Numbered from the stretch's first letter, positions 14,450-23,607 are shown. The stretch: DNA of 64,000 bases from Porphyromonadaceae bacterium UBA4262 (GCA_002396085.1 DGWI01000037.1:1-64000); one strand, 5' to 3'. Numbers and translations are program-made. Notes: generated from the letters alone by a model not told the origin.

Positions 14450-15664
14450 TTAGCAACCCAGGCGCTTCTCGAGGTTAGCGCGGATGGCCTTGATGAAGTC
14501 GCTGCTGTTCACAGCGTGGGCGTCGACACCCTCCATCAGGTTCACCAGGTCCTTGGTCACGGTGCCCGAGTTCAGCGTGTCGAAGCAAGCGCCCTCCAGC
14601 TGGTCGCCGAAGTTCATCAGCTCCTTGATGCCGTCCTTCTCACCGCGCTTGCGCAGAGCACCGCTCCATGCAAAGATGGTGGCGATGGGGTTGGTCGAGG
14701 TCTCCTCGCCGGCCAGATACTTGTAGTAGTGGCGAGTCACGGTGCCGTGAGCTGCCTCATACTCGTAGTTGCCGTCGGGGCTAACCAGCACGCTGGTCAT
14801 CATGGCGAGCGAACCAAATGCGGTCGAGACCATGTCACTCATCACGTCGCCGTCGTAGTTCTTGCAAGCCCAGATGTAGCCGCCCTTGCTGCGGATCACG
14901 CGAGCCACGGCGTCGTCGATCAGGGTGTAGAAGTACTCCAGACCCAGCTTCTCGAACTGCTCCTTGTACTCCTGCTCATAGACCTCCTCAAAGATGATGC
15001 GGAACTGAGCGTCATACTTCTTCGAGATGGTGTCCTTGGTCGAGAACCACAGATCCTGCTTGGTGTCGATAGCGAACTTGAAGCAGCTGTGAGCAAACGA
15101 GCGGATCGACTTGTCCAGGTTGTGCATGCCTTGCAGCACACCAGCACCCTTGAAGTTGTGGATCACAACCTCCTCGTGCTTGCCACTCTCGCCGTCAAAG
15201 ACCAGCTTGGCCACACCGGGCTCGTCGGCACGCAGCTCGACGCTCTTGTACACGTCACCATAGGCATGACGGGCGATGGTGATGGGCTTCTCCCAGTTGC
15301 GAACAGCGGGCTTGATGCTGGGCAGAGTGATGGGAGCGCGGAACACGGTGCCGTCCAGAATCGAACGGATGGTGCCGTTGGGGCTCTTCCACATCTCGTG
15401 CAGCTTGTACTCGTCCATGCGCTTCAGGTTGGGAGTGATGGTGGCGCACTTCACGGCAACACCATACTTCTTGGTTGCCTCGGCAGCCTCGACAGTGATC
15501 TTGTCACCAGTCTCGTCGCGCTTGGGCAGACCCAGGTCGTAGTACTCACTCTTGAGGTCAACAAACGGGAGGATGAGTTCGTCCTTGATCATCTTCCACA
15601 GAATGCGGGTCATCTCGTCACCGTCCATCTCCACCAGGGGAGTGGTCATTTTGATTTTCTCCAT
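14450..15664 (-). CDS. icd: NADP-dependent isocitrate dehydrogenase, eukaryote-like
   Basis: A 404-residue enzyme interconverting isocitrate and 2-oxoglutarate plus CO2 with NADP(H). Family signs: MDGDEMTRILW near the N-terminus, RNWEKPITIARHAYGDVYKS, VHNFKG-like HNFKGAGV, YIWACKNYDGDVMSDMV (metal-binding Asp residues) and EAAHGTVTRHYYKYLAGEETSTNPIA. This is the eukaryotic-type dimeric IDH also found in many Bacteroidota. It is last in the operon, 62 nt after aconitase and 19 nt before a strong terminator. Its position beside citrate lyase suggests a job in making or consuming 2-oxoglutarate from the citrate pool. Confidence 0.96.
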   Translation of the reverse strand: MEKIKMTTPLVEMDGDEMTRILWKMIKDELILPFVDLKSEYYDLGLPKRDETGDKITVEAAEATKKYGVAVKCATITPNLKRMDEYKLHEMWKSPNGTIRSILDGTVFRAPITLPSIKPAVRNWEKPITIARHAYGDVYKSVELRADEPGVAKLVFDGESGKHEEVVIHNFKGAGVLQGMHNLDKSIRSFAHSCFKFAIDTKQDLWFSTKDTISKKYDAQFRIIFEEVYEQEYKEQFEKLGLEYFYTLIDDAVARVIRSKGGYIWACKNYDGDVMSDMVSTAFGSLAMMTSVLVSPDGNYEYEAAHGTVTRHYYKYLAGEETSTNPIATIFAWSGALRKRGEKDGIKELMNFGDQLEGACFDTLNSGTVTKDLVNLMEGVDAHAVNSSDFIKAIRANLEKRLGC

Positions 15665-15726
15665 TGTTATGATTTAATTGGGTTATGTGGGTGGCGATTT
15701 TGTCGCCACCCGGTTTTAAAGGTTTA

Positions 15727-17970
15727 TTACTTTTTCTGTGCTGCGTAGTAGTTCATCAAGCAACCGTCAGCCAGAATCTGACGCTCGTCGGCAGTCAGGT
15801 TCTGGAAGAACAGGTGGATGTCCTTCACGCCGTCGGCAGTGATGACCTTGGCGTCGATTTCCTCCTTGCCACCCAGGATTGCCTCACGCAGGCCGGGGAT
15901 GAACACGAAGTCACCAGGAACGTAGTTGAACTCGGTCTCCTTGGCGATGGTGAAGGGAACGATACCCCAGTTGATGCAGTTGCTGCGATAGCGCTTGGTG
16001 GCGTACTCATAGCAGATGTTGGCGTCGCCGCCCAGCACCTTCTGGCACGATGCGGCCTGCTCGCGAGCCGAACCATCACCGGGACGGTTGGCAAACACGC
16101 ACGAGCCGAACGAGGTGTCCTCGGCCTTGGCACCGACCTTGGCCAGCGCATCGAGCACGTGCTGCGGGCACTTGCCGGCACGACGCTCGAGGTCCTCGGC
16201 CTGGATGCGCTTGCTGATGCCCACATACTCAGGCACGCGGCGCGACAGGGCGAACTCCGACAGTTTCAGCGGGTTCGAGCGGTAGCTCGAGGTCTCGCCC
16301 GAAGGAATCAACTCGTCGGTGGTGGTCACGGGATCGTGGATCACGGCTGCCAACTCGAGCAACATGTTGTCCTGCATAGCGTACATCTTGGGCCAGTCCT
16401 TGATGTTGGGACCATACTTCAACTCCTGCTCAGGCTCCTCCTTACCGAAGCCGTAGTAGACACGGCGGTCATAGATGCGGGCGTCGAACTCATAGGGCTT
16501 GTGGGTGTCCTCGTAGTCGACATCGGTTGCTGCGGTGATGACACCACCGTTAGCGGCTGTGGCGGCAATCGAGCGGGCATCCATCAGGGCAACCAGCGAG
16601 ATCTGGCCCTGGCCGGGCTTCGAACCCTCGCGGTTGGGGAAGTTACGGGTCGTGTGACGGATCGACAGACCATTGTTCGAAGGCACGTCGCCTGCACCGA
16701 AGCAAGGACCACAGAAGGCGGGCTTGATCACGCAACCGGTCTCAAGCAGCTCCTCGACGATGCCACTGCGTGTGGCGGCCATGAACACGGGCACAGACTG
16801 CGGATAAGCCGACATCGTGAAGTAGTCGTTGCCGATACTCTTGTCCTTCATGATCGAAGCAGCTGCGCTCAGGTTGTCGTACGTACCGCCCGAGCAACCA
16901 GCGATGATACCCTGGTCGGCCATCACCTTGCCATTGACAACCTTGTCAACGAGGTCGACCTGCACCTTGTCGCCAAAGCGCTTGCGGGTGTCCTCCTCAA
17001 CGGCCTTGAGAATCTCAACGGGGTTGGCCTGCAACTCGTGGATGGTGAAGGCGTTGCTGGGGTGGAACGGCAGAGCGATCATCGACTCCTGTGTGCTCAG
17101 GTCGATGCGGATCATTGCGTCGTAGTAAGCGACCTTGCCGGGCTTCAGTTCCTTGAAGTCCTGGGGACGGCGGTGAATCTCATAGTGGTGCTTCACCTCG
17201 TCGTCGGTGATCCAGATCGAGCTCAAGCAGGTGGTCTCGGTGGTCATGATGTCGATGCCATTACGGAAGTCGATGGGCAGGTTCTTCACACCAGGACCGG
17301 CAAACTCCAGAACTTTGTTCTTGACAAAGCCCGACTCAAACGTAGCCTTAACAAGCGAGATTGCCACATCGTGCGGACCGACACCCTTGCGGGGAGCACC
17401 TTCCAGCCATACGAGCACAACCTCGGGTGCGTTGATGTCCCAGGTGTTGCGCAGCAACTGCTTCACCAGCTCGCCACCGCCTTCGCCGACACCCATGTTA
17501 CCGAGCGAACCATAACGCGTGTGGCTGTCGCTGCCCAGAATCATGTTGCCGCACTTCACCATCTCCTCACGAGCAAACTGGTGAATCACAGCCTGGTTGG
17601 CAGGAACGTAGATGCCGCCATACTTCTTGGCTGCCGACAGACCGAACACATGGTCGTCCTCGTTGATGGTGCCGCCCACGGCGCACAGCGAGTTGTGGCA
17701 GTTGGTCATGGCATAGGGCAGGGGGAACTTCTCCAGACCGCTGGCGCGAGCCGTTTGAATGATACCCACATAGGTGATGTCGTGCGACATCATCGCGTCA
17801 AAGCGGATGCGCATCTTCTTGCCCTTGCTGCCATCCACATCGTGGCTGCGCAAGATGCCGTAGGTGATAGTGTTCTCACGAGCCTCGTCAGCTGCGGGCA
17901 TGCCCGTTGCGTCCATACGAACCTCGGTTCCGTCGAGTAGATAAACTCCTTGTTTGATAAGTTCTACCAT
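15727..17970 (-). CDS. acn: Aconitate hydratase, mitochondrial-type
   Basis: A 747-residue 4Fe-4S enzyme isomerising citrate and isocitrate via cis-aconitate. Visible are DSHTRYGSLGNMGVGEGGGELVK near residue 165, IIAGCSGGTYDN (cluster Cys), FCGPCFGAGD (two further cluster Cys) and RNFPNREGSKPGQGQI, then the swivel domain YRSNCINWGIVPF. Its length and motifs match the ACO2-like class rather than AcnA or AcnB. It lies between citCG (43-nt gap) and icd. A long open frame on the opposite strand over the same bases is a codon-usage artefact. Confidence 0.95.
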   Translation of the reverse strand: MVELIKQGVYLLDGTEVRMDATGMPAADEARENTITYGILRSHDVDGSKGKKMRIRFDAMMSHDITYVGIIQTARASGLEKFPLPYAMTNCHNSLCAVGGTINEDDHVFGLSAAKKYGGIYVPANQAVIHQFAREEMVKCGNMILGSDSHTRYGSLGNMGVGEGGGELVKQLLRNTWDINAPEVVLVWLEGAPRKGVGPHDVAISLVKATFESGFVKNKVLEFAGPGVKNLPIDFRNGIDIMTTETTCLSSIWITDDEVKHHYEIHRRPQDFKELKPGKVAYYDAMIRIDLSTQESMIALPFHPSNAFTIHELQANPVEILKAVEEDTRKRFGDKVQVDLVDKVVNGKVMADQGIIAGCSGGTYDNLSAAASIMKDKSIGNDYFTMSAYPQSVPVFMAATRSGIVEELLETGCVIKPAFCGPCFGAGDVPSNNGLSIRHTTRNFPNREGSKPGQGQISLVALMDARSIAATAANGGVITAATDVDYEDTHKPYEFDARIYDRRVYYGFGKEEPEQELKYGPNIKDWPKMYAMQDNMLLELAAVIHDPVTTTDELIPSGETSSYRSNPLKLSEFALSRRVPEYVGISKRIQAEDLERRAGKCPQHVLDALAKVGAKAEDTSFGSCVFANRPGDGSAREQAASCQKVLGGDANICYEYATKRYRSNCINWGIVPFTIAKETEFNYVPGDFVFIPGLREAILGGKEEIDAKVITADGVKDIHLFFQNLTADERQILADGCLMNYYAAQKK

Positions 17971-18013
17971 AATAAAGTTTTTAAGTAAAAAAGATTTTGT
18001 TATTAGTTTTTAT

Positions 18014-19768
18014 TTAATTCGTTATTGAGTCAATAAAGATGGTGAGCGACAACATGTCGGCAGCTCCGCCAGGCGAGATGTTGCGTGAGATGAAACTGCG
18101 ATTCATCGCTTCGAGGTCTGCCAGGCCGAAGTTGTCGAGCAATGCACGCGCCTCGCGTTTGACCTCTTGTGCCGTCTCGTAGCCCACGCGGTGTATCACA
18201 TTGGTGTCGTCCAGTTCGCTCATGATGTGTAGCAACGTCTTGACATCGCGATAAGGGTCGCCCGACAGGCTGGCGTAGTAGGGCAGCCATTCTTTGAACA
18301 GACGTTGATAGCCATGCTGTGCCATGCTTAATGCGCCCTCAACGTGATGTGCTGCAATGGCACGACTACCATGCGAACCATTGTCAACAGCCACAATCCC
18401 GTGCGATAGTTTCATGATGCAGTGTCGCAAGGCACTGGGCTTGACAACATGCTCCTTGTGCCAAGTGTAGGCGGCGGCCAGCAAAGTCAGCCCCATTGAG
18501 AACAGGGCACCGCGGTGGGTGTTCACGCCGCCGGTGGCCGAGAGCATGCGTTGCTCCATGTTCACACCCAGTTGTTGTACATATTCGGCAGGTGGAAGCA
18601 CACGTGACAATCCCAATTGCGCCAGTTGGTCAAATGCCGGACGCAGCGATTCGATGCTGCGATGCATCAGTTCTAAGTCCATGTCTGTGTGCGCACCGTT
18701 GTCATGCTCATCAACTAAGCCTGGTTTGGGAGTGGCGTGCAGTTCGCGCTCCAGGGCTTGATGAGCAAGGTCGCTCATCAGGTAGGGCACTGTGGTGGCA
18801 GGCACCATCTGCAATGCTCGACTCAGGCAACCTTCTTGCAGGGTCGAGCGCACGAGTGATGCACTCACTGGTTGACCGTCTTGTCCCACACGAGGCATGA
18901 CCACAACTTCAATGCCATTCAGCGGCAGTTGCTGCTCCATGAGTTCGACATAGCGAGCCGTCACAGCATCGGTCGGTTCGCTACCCACCAGGCGCATCGT
19001 TGCGCCAAGGGCAGGGGCAAGATGCCTGTTACACAGATCTAGGTCGAGCATAATCTGGGTGTCACTGGCATCACTCAGTTGTTTCAGGAAGTAGGTAGGG
19101 AATGTTGCGGCCGAGATAGCATAGTCGCTGCCTTCACACACAACTACATTGTGCAAGTGTTGAGTGCCGCTTTTGACCATGTTCATGCGGGCCTGATAAC
19201 TAAAGTGTGAGCAGTCCTCGCGCACAACAATCACGTATAGCGTCTGCACTAGCGATGCGCCGTATTCCAGCAATGCCAAGTGGCCCAGTGTAAATGGATT
19301 GGCATTCATGACCACCATTCCACTCTTGCCCGGACGACGCAGCCCCTTGAGGTAGTTGCAGTAGTCCGACAAGCCTCCCATGGCATTCTCCATGAAGATG
19401 GCTTGTGGGGCTTGGGCCAGGAACTTGAATCCCAGGCTCTCAAAAATATTGCGATTGTCAGGCTTGGTGAATACGCGCACTTGCTCATGACCATGCTCGC
19501 GGGCTGTGCTCAGCAAGTGTGAGATCAATGTCTGCATCATGCCTGTGCCGCGCAACTCATCACTCACGGCGACACACTTGATCAGGTTGCCTTTCAGGCC
19601 GCCGCCAGCCAGTATCTGGTCATCGTCGACGCGGGTGACTGTGGCATAATAGTCAACTGGGTCTAGGCGCAGTCCGTTGTTGGCCAAGAATTGCTCCACT
19701 CGCTGGCGACTCATCTTGAGGCTCAGCGGCAGTTGACGTATTTCATATTCACCCGACATATTCTTCAA
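18014..19768 (-). CDS. citCG: Fused citrate lyase ligase / triphosphoribosyl-dephospho-CoA synthase (CitC-CitG)
   Basis: A 584-residue two-enzyme fusion serving citrate lyase maturation. Residues 1 to about 335 are CitC: a GNAT-like head (CVAVSDELRGTGMMQTLI) and a nucleotidyltransferase-like core with VVMNANPFTLGHLALLEY and SASLVRSTL. It acetylates the prosthetic group of CitD. Residues from about 345 are CitG: ELHATPKPGLVDEHDNGAH, LSATGGVNTHRGALFSMG, and GGAADMLSLTIFI at the C-terminus. It makes triphosphoribosyl-dephospho-CoA. In many bacteria these are two genes, and citG is often fused to citX instead. It overlaps the upstream citX by up to 20 nt; an inner ATG nine bases downstream (MSGEYE) is an alternative start. 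Confidence 0.92.
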   Translation of the reverse strand: MKNMSGEYEIRQLPLSLKMSRQRVEQFLANNGLRLDPVDYYATVTRVDDDQILAGGGLKGNLIKCVAVSDELRGTGMMQTLISHLLSTAREHGHEQVRVFTKPDNRNIFESLGFKFLAQAPQAIFMENAMGGLSDYCNYLKGLRRPGKSGMVVMNANPFTLGHLALLEYGASLVQTLYVIVVREDCSHFSYQARMNMVKSGTQHLHNVVVCEGSDYAISAATFPTYFLKQLSDASDTQIMLDLDLCNRHLAPALGATMRLVGSEPTDAVTARYVELMEQQLPLNGIEVVVMPRVGQDGQPVSASLVRSTLQEGCLSRALQMVPATTVPYLMSDLAHQALERELHATPKPGLVDEHDNGAHTDMDLELMHRSIESLRPAFDQLAQLGLSRVLPPAEYVQQLGVNMEQRMLSATGGVNTHRGALFSMGLTLLAAAYTWHKEHVVKPSALRHCIMKLSHGIVAVDNGSHGSRAIAAHHVEGALSMAQHGYQRLFKEWLPYYASLSGDPYRDVKTLLHIMSELDDTNVIHRVGYETAQEVKREARALLDNFGLADLEAMNRSFISRNISPGGAADMLSLTIFIDSITN

Positions 19769-20252
19769 TCATTCTAGCAATGCACGTTTGCAACTCGGCT
19801 TGCGTGTGCGTGTGGTTGCGCATGCACCACCGCGACTCGTGGTCACACAACAGACATTTGCGCGCCTCATGCCCCACTTGTTGACGGCTCACAGGGAGGC
19901 CGTCTGGCTGCAAGATGTCAATGTCAAACAACCGGCCCAATGGGTGCGTATCTTCAATCTCACATGCCATCTCCTTGGCTCTCAGGGCATCAAGGTCAAC
20001 CATCAGGTAAGCCTCGTAGCCTGTCACCAGATCATGGACTTCGATATCAACCAGACTGTCCCTAAAACACTCTAACACTGCCGTGAGGGCAGCGTTAGCA
20101 ACGATTAGAGAATGGAGATTACGCTTGACGGCTCCCGGCATGATTACCGTGAGACACACCAGCGTATGGCGCGGGTGGGCACTCATGAGTTCCATCTGCT
20201 TGGCCTGACGGTTGTCACGGCTGGCCAAGAGCATATCAAGCGTAATCTCCAT
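19749..20252 (-). CDS. citX: Apo-citrate lyase phosphoribosyl-dephospho-CoA transferase
   Basis: A 167-residue protein that attaches the CitG product to the serine of the acyl carrier subunit CitD. Signature: LLASRDNRQAKQMELM near the N-terminus, PGAVKRN, and GRLFDIDILQPDG (catalytic Asp pair) followed by SRQQVGHEARKCLLCDHESRWCM, matching CitX (GR-W/LFDIDV, R-x-C-L-x-C). It is separated from citF by 50 nt holding a palindrome (20268-20290) and overlaps citCG downstream. It is required before CitCG can activate the lyase. Confidence 0.93.
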   Translation of the reverse strand: MEITLDMLLASRDNRQAKQMELMSAHPRHTLVCLTVIMPGAVKRNLHSLIVANAALTAVLECFRDSLVDIEVHDLVTGYEAYLMVDLDALRAKEMACEIEDTHPLGRLFDIDILQPDGLPVSRQQVGHEARKCLLCDHESRWCMRNHTHTQAELQTCIARMIEEYVG

Positions 20253-20267
20253 AAAAACCTTAAGGGT

Positions 20268-20290
20268 GTAGCGCGACAGCGTCGCGCTAC
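20268..20290. repeat. REP-like palindrome inside the citrate operon
   Basis: GTAGCGCGAC (20268-20277), AGC, GTCGCGCTAC (20281-20290): a perfect 10-bp inverted repeat in the 50-nt gap between citF and citX. It could attenuate transcription or stabilise the upstream mRNA, giving more CitDEF than maturation enzymes. No T-run follows, so it is not a complete terminator. Confidence 0.7.
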
Positions 20291-20302
20291 CATTCCGTTG
20301 GG

Positions 20303-21838
20303 TTAGTCAACAATGTTCTTAATCACATCCATCACACTGCCATCGCGGTTCATCACGATGCCGACAACCTTGTCGCCGAAGGGCAGCGGTGCGGCCTCGC
20401 CGATGATGCTCTTGGCGCGGTCCTTCAGAGCCTCGATCTCAACAACATTTAGACCAGCGGCTATCAGGCGCTCTTTGATCTCAGGACGACGGGGATTGAC
20501 TGCGATGCCATACTCGGTGACTACGACATCGACCGACGAACCCGGAGTGATGTGTGTGGTAACCTCGTCAACAACGCAGGGGATGCGGCCGCGCAACAGC
20601 GGGCAAACGATGATCGACAGAGCCGAGTCGCCAGCAGTGTCGGGGTGACCACCGATAGCACCGCGGATGATGCCGTCGCTACCCACCAGTACGTTGACAT
20701 TGAAGTTCACGTCAACCTCCAGAGCCGACAGAATCACAATGTCCAGACTATGGGTGGCCGAACCGGGCTCATCAAAACTTGCATACTCGTTAGCGCTGAC
20801 TTCCTGGTGCTTCGGGTCGTTCTTCAACGACTCGGCAGCAACCTTGTCAAACGACTGGACATCGATCAGACGGTCAATCAGACCTTCCTCGTGCATCTTC
20901 ACCATGTGGGCGGTGATGCCACCCAGTGCGAAACTGGCCTTGATGCCCTGGTCGATCATGCTCTGGCGGATATACTTGACAGCGGCTAGTGAAGCACCAC
21001 CCGAACCGGTCTGGATCGAGAAGCCCTCCTTGAAGTAGCCACTATTGATAATCACCTTGGCTGCCTGTTTGGCGAGCAGGATGTCACGTGGGTTCTTGGT
21101 GTCGCGGATAGCACCTGACGAGATCTTCGACGAATCACCCACCGAGTCAACGACGACAACGCTCTCAACATTGCGCTCGCTGATTGAATATGGAGTGTTG
21201 GGATAAGCCACGAGATCATCGGTCAGGATAATCACGTGCTTGGCATACTGTGCGTCGGGCAGAGCATAACCCAGCGAACCGCAAATCGACTTGGCGTTCT
21301 CCGAACGGCTGTAACCACAAGCATTGCCCATGGGGTCGGCACTCGAGGCACCCAGGAAGGCGACATCAATCTTCAGGTCACCATTGGCGATAGCACTACC
21401 GCGACCACCATGCGAACGGAAGATGACAGGCTCCTCCATCAGGCCATGCGAAATCTCCTTGGCGAGATTGCCGCGCAGACCCGAAGTCGAAATCTTGGTG
21501 ATAACACCTGCCTTGATGTGCTCAATCAGAGGCTCATGAACGTCAATCAGGCTTGACGAAGCCAGGTGAAGGTTCTTGAAACCCATCTCGGCCAACTTGG
21601 CAACAACCATGTTGATAACCTTGTCACCGCCACGGAAGTGGTGGTGGAACGAGATGGTCATGCCGTCCTGCAGACCGCTCTTACGGATGGCATCCTCCAG
21701 TGTGGTGACCTTGGCACCTTGTTGAGTCATTTCGGTGCGGGCCATGGTGTTCTTGTTGGCGGTACCCTTGAAGGTATCCTTGCCCATGCGGGCGGCAGCC
21801 TCACTGATCAGGGCTGCTCTATCTTTGATGCTATTCAT
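20303..21838 (-). CDS. citF: Citrate lyase alpha subunit (citrate:acetyl-ACP transferase)
   Basis: A 511-residue CoA-transferase-like enzyme. It swaps citrate for acetate on the CitD prosthetic group. Features: GMTISFHHHFRGGDKVINMVV, ASSSLIDVHEPLIEHI, FRSHGGRGSAIANGD and the C-terminal GSDGIIRGAIGGHPDTA with TTHITPGSSVDVVVTEYGIAVNPRR. The length is as expected. It starts 2 nt after citE, so the two are translated together. The reaction continues in CitE. Confidence 0.97.
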   Translation of the reverse strand: MNSIKDRAALISEAAARMGKDTFKGTANKNTMARTEMTQQGAKVTTLEDAIRKSGLQDGMTISFHHHFRGGDKVINMVVAKLAEMGFKNLHLASSSLIDVHEPLIEHIKAGVITKISTSGLRGNLAKEISHGLMEEPVIFRSHGGRGSAIANGDLKIDVAFLGASSADPMGNACGYSRSENAKSICGSLGYALPDAQYAKHVIILTDDLVAYPNTPYSISERNVESVVVVDSVGDSSKISSGAIRDTKNPRDILLAKQAAKVIINSGYFKEGFSIQTGSGGASLAAVKYIRQSMIDQGIKASFALGGITAHMVKMHEEGLIDRLIDVQSFDKVAAESLKNDPKHQEVSANEYASFDEPGSATHSLDIVILSALEVDVNFNVNVLVGSDGIIRGAIGGHPDTAGDSALSIIVCPLLRGRIPCVVDEVTTHITPGSSVDVVVTEYGIAVNPRRPEIKERLIAAGLNVVEIEALKDRAKSIIGEAAPLPFGDKVVGIVMNRDGSVMDVIKNIVD

Positions 21839-21840
21839 GA

Positions 21841-22728
21841 TTAAATGTCCTCCTTTTTGATGATGCCCGACGCGATGGCCAGGTCGATGGTACGTTGTGC
21901 TCTGATCACTACGGGGCGGTCAACCATCTTGCCGTTGACGGCGATGACACCGCTACCACGCTTCTCGGCCTCCTTGATGGCGGCCAGGATAGTCAGCGAC
22001 TTCTGGATCTCTTTCTCCTTCGGGGCAAACACCTCGTTCACAACCTCAATTTGGCGAGGGTTGATGATTGACTTGCCGTCAAAGCCCAGGCTCTTGATCA
22101 GTTCAACCTCCTTGCGGAAGGTCTCCATGTCATTCAGGTTGCTATAGACTGTGTCAAGCGCATCGATGCCGGCTGCACGAGCAGCAACAACAATGGTCTG
22201 GCGGGCCAGCAACAACTCCATACCTTCGGGAGTGCGCTGAGTTTTCAGGTTGGCACTGTAGTCCTCGGCGCCCAGGGCAATACCCATCATGCGCTTCGAC
22301 GCTGTGGCGATGTCATAGGCGTTGATTACGCCCAGGGTGCTCTCAATGGCGGCCATGATTTGGGTGCGACCGACACAACCCAGTTCAGTCTCCACTTTCA
22401 CAATCTCAGCCTCCAGTTCGCGAATCTCGTCTGCAGTCTCGGTCTTAGGCATACGAATCACGTGAACACCAGCCTTCACAACGGCCTCAACATCTTTCTT
22501 GCCATAGGGGGTGTTCAGCGGATTCACGCGAACCACCATCTCAGTGTTGCCATAGTCGATGGTCTTCAAGGCATTGTGCACCAGCAAGCGGGCGGCATCC
22601 TTTTCTGCCATTGTCACCGAGTCCTCGAGGTCGAGCATAATCGAGTCGGGACCATAGATAAACGCGTCTGCCATCATCGCGGGATTGTTGCCCGGGACGA
22701 ACATCATTGTTCTTCTTAAGCGTTGCAT
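21841..22728 (-). CDS. citE: Citrate lyase beta subunit (citryl-ACP lyase)
   Basis: A 295-residue TIM-barrel enzyme cleaving citryl-ACP to acetyl-ACP and oxaloacetate. Signature: RRTMMFVPGNNPAMMADA, DSIMLDLEDSVTMAEKDAAR, MVVRVNPLNTPYGKKDVEA, RMPKTETADE and GVINAYDIA with GAEDYSANLKTQR. It stands between citD (124-nt gap) and citF (2-nt gap). CitE-like proteins outside citrate lyase lack such an operon, so the assignment is firm. Confidence 0.97.
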   Translation of the reverse strand: MQRLRRTMMFVPGNNPAMMADAFIYGPDSIMLDLEDSVTMAEKDAARLLVHNALKTIDYGNTEMVVRVNPLNTPYGKKDVEAVVKAGVHVIRMPKTETADEIRELEAEIVKVETELGCVGRTQIMAAIESTLGVINAYDIATASKRMMGIALGAEDYSANLKTQRTPEGMELLLARQTIVVAARAAGIDALDTVYSNLNDMETFRKEVELIKSLGFDGKSIINPRQIEVVNEVFAPKEKEIQKSLTILAAIKEAEKRGSGVIAVNGKMVDRPVVIRAQRTIDLAIASGIIKKEDI

Positions 22729-22852
22729 ATCTTTTCTAAACAGGATTTAAATAATCTCGGTTGCACTCGGCAATTTTCAAGCAAACTTGACATTGCACTC
22801 GTTTGCACGAGATTTGTGTTTGTTAATGTTTCTAAGGTTCTCAATGTGGTGA

Positions 22853-23134
22853 TCAGTCGGCCCAAACGTCCTTACCGGTTGCACGCACAGCGGCGGCAGT
22901 CACGCGAGCACGGATTGTGCAGTCCAGCGCGCCTTTGTCGGTGGCCTTGACCGAAGCATCGTTGATGCCCAGTCCAGTCAGAGTCTCAGTGATCACTTTC
23001 TTGATTTGTTCGCCGAACTGGTAAGCAACGGTGCTGTCCAGTTCGATTTGCAGACCTGCCTGCTCAGCCGGTGCAATCTGGATTAAGATGTCGCCAGATT
23101 CAAGTGTTCCGGCAAATGCATTCTTGATTTCCAT
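22853..23134 (-). CDS. citD: Citrate lyase acyl carrier protein (gamma subunit)
   Basis: A 93-residue carrier protein with the CitD pattern: MEIKNAFAGTLESGDILIQIAPA near the N-terminus, containing the prosthetic-group serine (TLESGD), then VTETLTGLGINDASVKATDKGALDCTIRARV. It carries the 2'-(5''-triphosphoribosyl)-3'-dephospho-CoA group added by CitX and CitCG. It is the first gene of the operon, with a strong promoter about 130 nt upstream. Confidence 0.96.
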   Translation of the reverse strand: MEIKNAFAGTLESGDILIQIAPAEQAGLQIELDSTVAYQFGEQIKKVITETLTGLGINDASVKATDKGALDCTIRARVTAAAVRATGKDVWAD

Positions 23135-23266
23135 AAAATGTTTTTAAATGTTAGTTGTTTATATAACAGTATTTTGAGTTCTTTGTGTTATCCCCTCAAG
23201 AGTGAGCGGAACGGCTATAGTCATATCATAGGAAAGCGGAATTAAAACATAGTTTTAAATTCTGGT

Positions 23267-23298
23267 CAAAAGTAGATAATATTTCTCAATTAGCAAAA
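23267..23298 (-). promoter_or_regulatory. Full-consensus promoter of the cit-acn-icd operon
   Basis: On the minus strand TTTTG (23298-23294), a 19-nt spacer and TACTTTTG (23274-23267) match both the -33 and -7 elements of the Bacteroidota housekeeping sigma factor at the right spacing. The leader to the citD ATG is about 125 nt and AT-rich, with a small TTAAAAC/GTTTTAA hairpin where control could act. Confidence 0.8.
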
Positions 23299-23560
23299 TC
23301 CTTATACTAAATTATTTTAACCAAATGCTCCGACTCGATGAGAAGATGGCATTGCACAAAATTGAACTTTCTTTAACATTTTCTGCAAACTGTAACTTGA
23401 TTATCTGCTTTTTGGCTAAAGTGTTACTTTCTGCGCATGATTTATTCCAAAAAGCTAAGGCTTTTGTCAGAGCGGTAGCAAACCATCATTTTAACTAACT
23501 TTAGCGAATAAATGTAATGTTTAAAATTTTATAACGAGTCTAACTCGGTTATTTTGACAA
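23299..23560. other. Gene-free AT-rich spacer between ackA and the cit operon
   Basis: I see no coding region, RNA gene or repeat beyond short A/T runs and a weak AACGAGT/ACTCGGTT hairpin near 23532-23550. It separates the ackA terminator from the cit promoter and may hold operator sites. Confidence 0.6.
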
Positions 23561-23564
23561 GATA

Positions 23565-23607
23565 GAAGTAAAAACTACCCCTCCCTTTCGTGTAAAGGGA
23601 GGGGTAG
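23565..23607 (-). terminator. Terminator of pta-ackA
   Basis: CTACCCCTCCCTTT (23575-23588) and AAAGGGAGGGGTAG (23594-23607) form a perfect 14-bp stem with a 5-nt loop. On the minus strand TTTTTACTTC follows. It insulates the cit operon from ackA read-through. Confidence 0.93.

Noticed and set aside
14516..15748. A 410-codon plus-strand frame opposite icd
   Set aside because: Antisense shadow of a high-GC, strongly biased gene; no promoter and no recognisable domain.
15685..17940. A 751-codon open frame on the plus strand opposite aconitase
   Set aside because: It mirrors the aconitase gene; its translation is low in family-like features and is explained by biased codons leaving no stops on the other strand.
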